From Candidatus Hydrogenedentota bacterium (lineage in GTDB: Bacteria; Hydrogenedentota; Hydrogenedentia; Hydrogenedentales; CAITNO01), in contig JAGLCZ010000499.1 in assembly GCA_023145975.1 (NCBI GenBank), positions 1-10,452 of the forward strand: a stretch of DNA of 10,452 nt. Reading direction: 5' to 3'. The first letter of the stretch is position 1; each line of letters begins with the position of its first letter. A model generated the notes under the pieces. It was given only the letters and a program-made list of their open reading frames with translations. It did no database searches and was not told the origin of the DNA. A program made the position numbers and the translations under genes. Below, one piece after another: positions 7,104-10,452 of the stretch.

Positions 7104-8246
7104 TTACTCATTCGACAATGTAAATCCGATACCCGCTAGTTTTCTTTCCAGGAAATTATCCCGACGGGAAAGTCGTACTATAGTATTAAAAAATTCTCGC
7201 CGAATAGAATAATTTTTGCGCAATTCATCGAAGTAGGAAGCATGCTTTTCAGGAGGAAGTAGAAGCATATCACGCATATTCTTATCATCTTCCATTATGT
7301 CATAAATCGATAACACGGCTCCAGTTAAGGACGTATGCTCGTCTACATTCAACGCAAGTTCTGTAACCAATGGAGATGGGAGAAAATTGCGAGGATCCCA
7401 AGTGACGTCCCGGTTCAGAGAAGTACACAGCTCCTCATAAACCTGACGGGTACCATTTACTTTCCCATCAAAAGAATAGCCGGCAATGTGGGACGTGGCA
7501 ATAGCTGTTAATCGTAGTAATTCAGGATTTGGAGTGGGTTCATTTTCCCATACATCCAGTACCGCAGCACAAATCTGTTGGGTACGCAATGCTTCCTCAA
7601 GATCATACGTATCGACTACAGCACCACGGGAAGCATTAATAATAATAGCATTCGGTTTCAGCCAACGTAGAAACTCTTTGTCTACAAGGTGCCATGTGGG
7701 ATAGTTACCGCCTTTTTCCAGCGGTGTGTGGAATGTAATAACATCACATTCCAATAATTCACTTAGGGGACGGTATTTGGGATCTGAAGTAATATCGGCC
7801 AATGGCGGATCATTTAAAATACAGGTCATCCCAAGAGAACTTGCCTTCGTATATACTTTCGCCCCCACATTCCCAACCCCGACAATTCCCAATGTCATGG
7901 TATCAAGTTGTAGATTATAGCGATTGGCAAGAACAAGCAGCGCCGCAATAATATACTCCCCCACGCTATTGGCATTGCATCCCGGTGCACTTGTAAAGGC
8001 TATATTATTTTCTGTCAGATAATCTTTATCAATGTGATCCTCGCCAATGGTACATGTACCGACAAATTTCACGGACGTTCCTGCAAGTAATGATTCATCT
8101 ACTTTTGTGATACTACGTACAACAAGGGCATCAGCATTACACAACATAGCAGAATCAATCTGACGACCTGGAGCTGTTTTTACTGTGCCTAGTGTACCAA
8201 AGGCCTCTTTGCCGTAAGGTATGTTTTCATCAACAATTATTTTCAT
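7104..8246 (-). CDS. pdxB: 4-phosphoerythronate dehydrogenase (PdxB family)
   Basis: PdxB oxidises 4-phospho-D-erythronate to 2-oxo-3-hydroxy-4-phosphobutanoate in the DXP-dependent route to pyridoxal phosphate, in the cytoplasm. The 380 residues are close to the E. coli length. MKIIVDENIPYG and the block LVVRSITKVDESLL (about 41-54) are PdxB-like. The Rossmann motif GIVGVGNVG (120-128) binds NAD. Catalytic residues Arg207 (INASRGAVVD), Glu236 (LDVWENEP) and His253 (TSHIAG) are all present. The C-terminal block with FDELRKNYSIRRE belongs to the PdxB-specific dimerisation domain, which separates it from SerA and other 2-hydroxyacid dehydrogenases. I placed the start at 8244-8246, where family homology begins; the frame extends 20 codons upstream through a palindrome with no homology. 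No good Shine-Dalgarno site precedes it. It is the first protein gene downstream of tRNA-Val and heads the run with larA, pfp and gnd. Confidence 0.92.
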   Translation of the reverse strand: MKIIVDENIPYGKEAFGTLGTVKTAPGRQIDSAMLCNADALVVRSITKVDESLLAGTSVKFVGTCTIGEDHIDKDYLTENNIAFTSAPGCNANSVGEYIIAALLVLANRYNLQLDTMTLGIVGVGNVGAKVYTKASSLGMTCILNDPPLADITSDPKYRPLSELLECDVITFHTPLEKGGNYPTWHLVDKEFLRWLKPNAIIINASRGAVVDTYDLEEALRTQQICAAVLDVWENEPTPNPELLRLTAIATSHIAGYSFDGKVNGTRQVYEELCTSLNRDVTWDPRNFLPSPLVTELALNVDEHTSLTGAVLSIYDIMEDDKNMRDMLLLPPEKHASYFDELRKNYSIRREFFNTIVRLSRRDNFLERKLAGIGFTLSNE

Positions 8247-8261
8247 GAATAAATAAAAATA

Positions 8262-8280
8262 TCCGCAACAATGTTGCGGA
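8262..8280 (-). terminator. Palindrome: tRNA-Val terminator or pdxB attenuator
   Basis: A 9-bp perfect inverted repeat (TCCGCAACA/TGTTGCGGA) surrounds one central base. As RNA on the minus strand it would fold with 7 to 8 bp and a 3 to 5 nt loop, followed by the T-rich ATATTTTTATTTATT. It lies 15 nt before the pdxB ATG and 66 nt after the tRNA. It could end the tRNA transcript, attenuate pdxB, or be a protein-binding operator. I favour a partial terminator; the T-run is interrupted. Confidence 0.55.
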
Positions 8281-8346
8281 CTAAATTGGGACACCTTTTT
8301 CCGCATTTAACAAGATACAGAAAATCTACTGTGATATTTTAAAAAA

Positions 8347-8423
8347 TGGTGGGCGATACTGGAATCGAACCGGTGACTTCCACGATGTCAACGTGGCACT
8401 CTAACCAACTGAGCTAATCGCCC
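8347..8423 (-). tRNA. tRNA-Val (anticodon GAC)
   Basis: A full 77-nt cloverleaf with encoded CCA is present. The acceptor stem is GGGCGAT/ATCGCCC with discriminator A. The D arm is GCTC-AGTTGGTTA-GAGT. The anticodon arm is CCACG-TTGACAT-CGTGG, giving anticodon GAC, which reads GUC/GUU valine codons. The T arm is ACCGG-TTCGATT-CCAGT. The T stem has a C-A mismatch at its third pair where G would be expected. The 3' end is followed by TTTTTT. It has its own promoter and is divergent from the deacetylase gene. Confidence 0.96.
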
Positions 8424-8434
8424 ACAGAACGCGT

Positions 8435-8464
8435 ATAATAACAGAATTATTCGGCTACTGTCAA
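8435..8464 (-). promoter_or_regulatory. Promoter of tRNA-Val (and perhaps pdxB onward)
   Basis: On the minus strand TTGACA (8459-8464), an 18-nt spacer and TATTAT (8435-8440) lie just before the tRNA, so transcription would begin a few bases from its 5' end. There is no equally good promoter between the tRNA and pdxB, so read-through may feed the four-gene run. Confidence 0.75.
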
Positions 8465-8522
8465 AAGAATATTCATAGCATAAAACTAGTATAAACCAAC
8501 ATTTCATATAATTTCTTTTATA

Positions 8523-8552
8523 TTGAGAGTGATAGAAGCTTTCAAGTATATT
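8523..8552 (+). promoter_or_regulatory. Probable promoter of the deacetylase gene
   Basis: TTGAGA (8523-8528), an 18-nt spacer and TATATT (8547-8552) would start transcription near 8559. This leaves a leader of about 50 nt and places the ATGs at 8566 and 8572 almost at the 5' end of the message, which supports the later start at 8611. Confidence 0.5.
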
Positions 8553-8610
8553 ATGAGCGTATTGTTTGGTTATGTACCCGTTTAAACAAAAATATATAAG
8601 GAGTTTTTTT

Positions 8611-9597
8611 ATGCATGATTTATTATGGGTTTCATTTTTTACAGTTATTCTAAGTGTATTATTTACAGCTAGTGCTGCTTCTGTTGCCGAAGAGAATATA
8701 CCAAGCTATGCAGAACGCCTCGGTTGGCCTGCAGATGCACGGATAGTTATCTTTCACAATGATGATGCAGGATTATGCCACGAAGCAAATATTGGCAGTA
8801 TACGTGGGGTTGAAGAAGGATTAATCACCTCATGGAGTGTAATGATTCCTTGTGCCTGGGTTTCGGAAGTGCGGGACTATCTAAAAAAGAATCCTGCTGT
8901 TTGCTCAGGACTTCATCTTACTCTTACCGCTGAATGGGATAACTACCGTTGGCGTCCCGTGGCCGATGCATCACAAGTTCCTGGCTTATTTGATGAGGAC
9001 GGATACATGTGGGGCGAGGTGAGCGAAGTTGTAGAACATGCCACTGCAGACGAATTCGAAACAGAAATTCGTGCGCAAATTGCACTGGCGGAACGAATGG
9101 GATTGCCTATTACCCATTTGGATACTCACATGGGTACTGTATATGCTACAGAAGAGTTTATTCAGCGTTATGTTGCAGTAGGTATGGAAAAACAGATTCC
9201 AGTAATGATTGCCGGCGGTCACATGACTATTCTCCGTCAGGAAAATCCGGAGATTGCGGAATTTGCAGATGCAGTCAAAATACTTGCAGAGATGGTATGG
9301 GCTTCGGGACTTCCTGTTCTTGATGATGTACATACGGCTGCCTATGACTGGAAAACGAGCGATAAAACTCAGCATTTCATTGATCTCATGCAGAATTTGA
9401 AACCCGGCATCACGCAAGTGATCATCCATGCCACAGAACGCACGGCAAACTTTGATCTAATTACCAATTCCGGTGAATTACGCCAAGGGGATTTAAATGC
9501 CATGATCGACCCAAAACTAAAAAAGGTTATCGAAGAGGAAGGTATTATTTTAACTTCCTGGCGTGAAATGCTGGATCGCAGAAAGAAGATCAATTAA
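8611..9597 (+). CDS. Exported YdjC/ChbG-family carbohydrate deacetylase
   Basis: YdjC-family enzymes are metal-dependent deacetylases of N-acetylated oligosaccharides; E. coli ChbG acts on chitobiose in the cytoplasm. This 328-residue homologue shows HNDDAGLCHEAN (49-60, Asp51/Asp52), SGLHLTLT (99-106, His102), THLDTHMG (168-175, His169, Asp171, His173) and a late IIHATE (271-276, His273), corresponding to the family's metal and catalytic sites. A hydrophobic N terminus (about residues 4-20) followed by SAASVA looks like a signal peptide, cut after Ala22 or Ala26, so it probably acts in the periplasm or outside. I chose the ATG at 8611 because AAGGAG (8598-8603) is 7 nt upstream. An in-frame start at 8566 or 8572 would add a Lys/Arg-rich n-region, more usual for signal peptides, but has no ribosome site. 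It is the only plus-strand gene, divergent from tRNA-Val and convergent with lysS. Substrate unknown. Confidence 0.83.
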   Translation: MHDLLWVSFFTVILSVLFTASAASVAEENIPSYAERLGWPADARIVIFHNDDAGLCHEANIGSIRGVEEGLITSWSVMIPCAWVSEVRDYLKKNPAVCSGLHLTLTAEWDNYRWRPVADASQVPGLFDEDGYMWGEVSEVVEHATADEFETEIRAQIALAERMGLPITHLDTHMGTVYATEEFIQRYVAVGMEKQIPVMIAGGHMTILRQENPEIAEFADAVKILAEMVWASGLPVLDDVHTAAYDWKTSDKTQHFIDLMQNLKPGITQVIIHATERTANFDLITNSGELRQGDLNAMIDPKLKKVIEEEGIILTSWREMLDRRKKIN

Positions 9598-9642
9598 AAA
9601 GCAAAGGTTGTAAAAAAATACAAAAAAGAAATCAAGTGTATT

Positions 9643-9670
9643 AGCGGGTATATATTTTAGACTTCCCGCT
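9643..9670. terminator. Possible weak shared terminator between convergent genes
   Basis: AGCGGG (9643-9648) pairs with CCCGCT (9665-9670) around a 16-nt AT-rich loop, in the 81-bp gap between the deacetylase and lysS stops. On plus it is followed by TTTATAT, on minus by AATACAC with T-runs further on. The short stem and large loop make it uncertain. Confidence 0.35.
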
Positions 9671-9678
9671 TTATATAG

Positions 9679-10452
9679 CTATTCCGGTCGCAGTTGTGGA
9701 AATAAGATCACGTCACGAATAGAAGGGGAATCAGTTACCAACATAGCAAGCCTGTCCAGCCCGATTCCCAACCCTGCTGCCGGCGGCATACCGACTTCTA
9801 ACGCCATAATAAAGTCTTCATCAAGATACTGTGCTTCATCATCCCCTGCATCACGCAGTACTGCCTGTGCTTCAAAACGCTCCTGCTGGTCAATAGGATC
9901 GTTTAATTCAGAAAAGGCGTTGCCCACTTCCATAGCTGCAATAAAAGGCTGAAAGCGTTCTGTGAGTGCTTCATTCCCCCGTTTCTTTTTCGCCAGAGGC
10001 GATATTTCTATGGGATAGTCATAAAGAAAGGTAGGTTGTATCAGGTGAGGCTGCACCTTTAGGGACATAACTTCATCCACAATTTTCCCATATCCCATTT
10101 CAGGGGAAATTTCAATACCAACACTTTCTGCACGTTTTGCTGCTTCATCACGGTCACGAGTAGATTCAATATCTATGCCTGCATACTCACGTATGGCATC
10201 AAACAAAGCAATGCGTTTCCACGGACGTGCCACACTGATGGTTTGTCCTTGATAAACAAAGTTTTCACTTCCTGTGACTGACTGAATAACATGATGCATC
10301 ATTTCTTCGGTCTCATCCATGAGCCCCATATAGTCCTGATAGGCCTCATAGAGTTCCATGGTGGTAAATTCAGGATTATGCCGGGTATCCACGCCTTCAT
10401 TGCGAAAACAACGATTAATTTCAAAAACCTTTTCAAATCCGCCCACGAGAAG
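9679..10452 (-). CDS. lysS: Class II lysyl-tRNA synthetase, C-terminal half (5' end outside window)
   Basis: The enzyme charges tRNA-Lys with lysine, in the cytoplasm. 257 residues are visible of a usual length of about 500; the frame stays open to the window edge with LLVGGFEKV, matching the middle of LysRS, so the GTG there is internal and not a start. The class II motif 2 is FRNEG with HNPEFTTMELYEAY downstream; motif 3 is GLGIGLDRLAML near the end, followed by the typical VILFPQLRPE C terminus. GNAFSELNDP, which lines the lysine pocket in the family, is present. The N-terminal anticodon-binding OB domain is beyond the window. It is convergent with the deacetylase gene. Confidence 0.97.
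   Translation of the reverse strand, partial: LLVGGFEKVFEINRCFRNEGVDTRHNPEFTTMELYEAYQDYMGLMDETEEMMHHVIQSVTGSENFVYQGQTISVARPWKRIALFDAIREYAGIDIESTRDRDEAAKRAESVGIEISPEMGYGKIVDEVMSLKVQPHLIQPTFLYDYPIEISPLAKKKRGNEALTERFQPFIAAMEVGNAFSELNDPIDQQERFEAQAVLRDAGDDEAQYLDEDFIMALEVGMPPAAGLGIGLDRLAMLVTDSPSIRDVILFPQLRPE

Noticed and set aside
8247..8306. 20-codon in-frame N-terminal extension of pdxB
   Set aside because: It reads through the palindrome, has no homology to PdxB and no ribosome site; family homology begins at the ATG at 8246.
8986..9429. 147-codon minus-strand open frame opposite the deacetylase
   Set aside because: It is antisense to a gene with intact YdjC motifs and shows no family features of its own.
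10444..10446. GTG as a start of a 255-residue protein
   Set aside because: It lies inside the LysRS sequence LLVGGFEKV; the frame continues past the window edge, so the gene is simply cut.

Overview
The window is ordinary bacterial chromosome, compactly coded, with standard code usage (TGA ends gnd). No insertion sequence, phage gene, CRISPR array or integrase was seen. Gene content suggests a Gram-negative, probably anaerobic or fermentative bacterium. It has a PPi-type phosphofructokinase, an oxidative pentose phosphate enzyme, a PdxB-type dehydrogenase, a class II lysyl-tRNA synthetase, and two families (single-domain xylose-isomerase-like TIM barrel and exported YdjC-like deacetylase) that I associate with planctomycete/verrucomicrobia/lentisphaera-like lineages. 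That placement is inference and weak.

Layout, right to left on the minus strand. (a) 9679-10452 is the 3' half of lysS, cut by the window end. (b) 8611-9597 is the only plus-strand gene, an exported YdjC/ChbG-like carbohydrate deacetylase, convergent with lysS. It is divergent from a tRNA-Val(GAC) gene at 8347-8423, which has its own sigma70-type promoter. (c) Downstream of the tRNA, and separated from it by a palindromic hairpin, lies a four-gene minus-strand run: pdxB (7104-8246), a LarA-family 2-hydroxyacid racemase (5782-7041), PPi-dependent phosphofructokinase (4466-5755) and gnd (2948-4399). It ends at a strong intrinsic terminator at 2888-2927. (d) A second minus-strand unit starts from a near-perfect promoter (TTGACA, 17 nt, TATACT at 2749-2777). 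It has a leader of about 170 nt, followed by a TIM-barrel sugar isomerase/epimerase homologue (1588-2568) and hflX (1-1506, cut at its 3' end).

The four-gene run joins glycolysis, the oxidative pentose phosphate path, 2-hydroxyacid chemistry and the 4-phosphoerythronate step of vitamin B6 synthesis. Spacings are 26 to 66 bp and most genes have strong Shine-Dalgarno sites, so co-expression is likely. I see no clearly new defence or mobile system. The more notable points are a probable non-AUG start for hflX just after an in-frame TGA, a TIM-barrel enzyme that appears to have lost two metal ligands, the tRNA/hairpin/pdxB junction, and the pdxB-larA-pfp-gnd gene combination.
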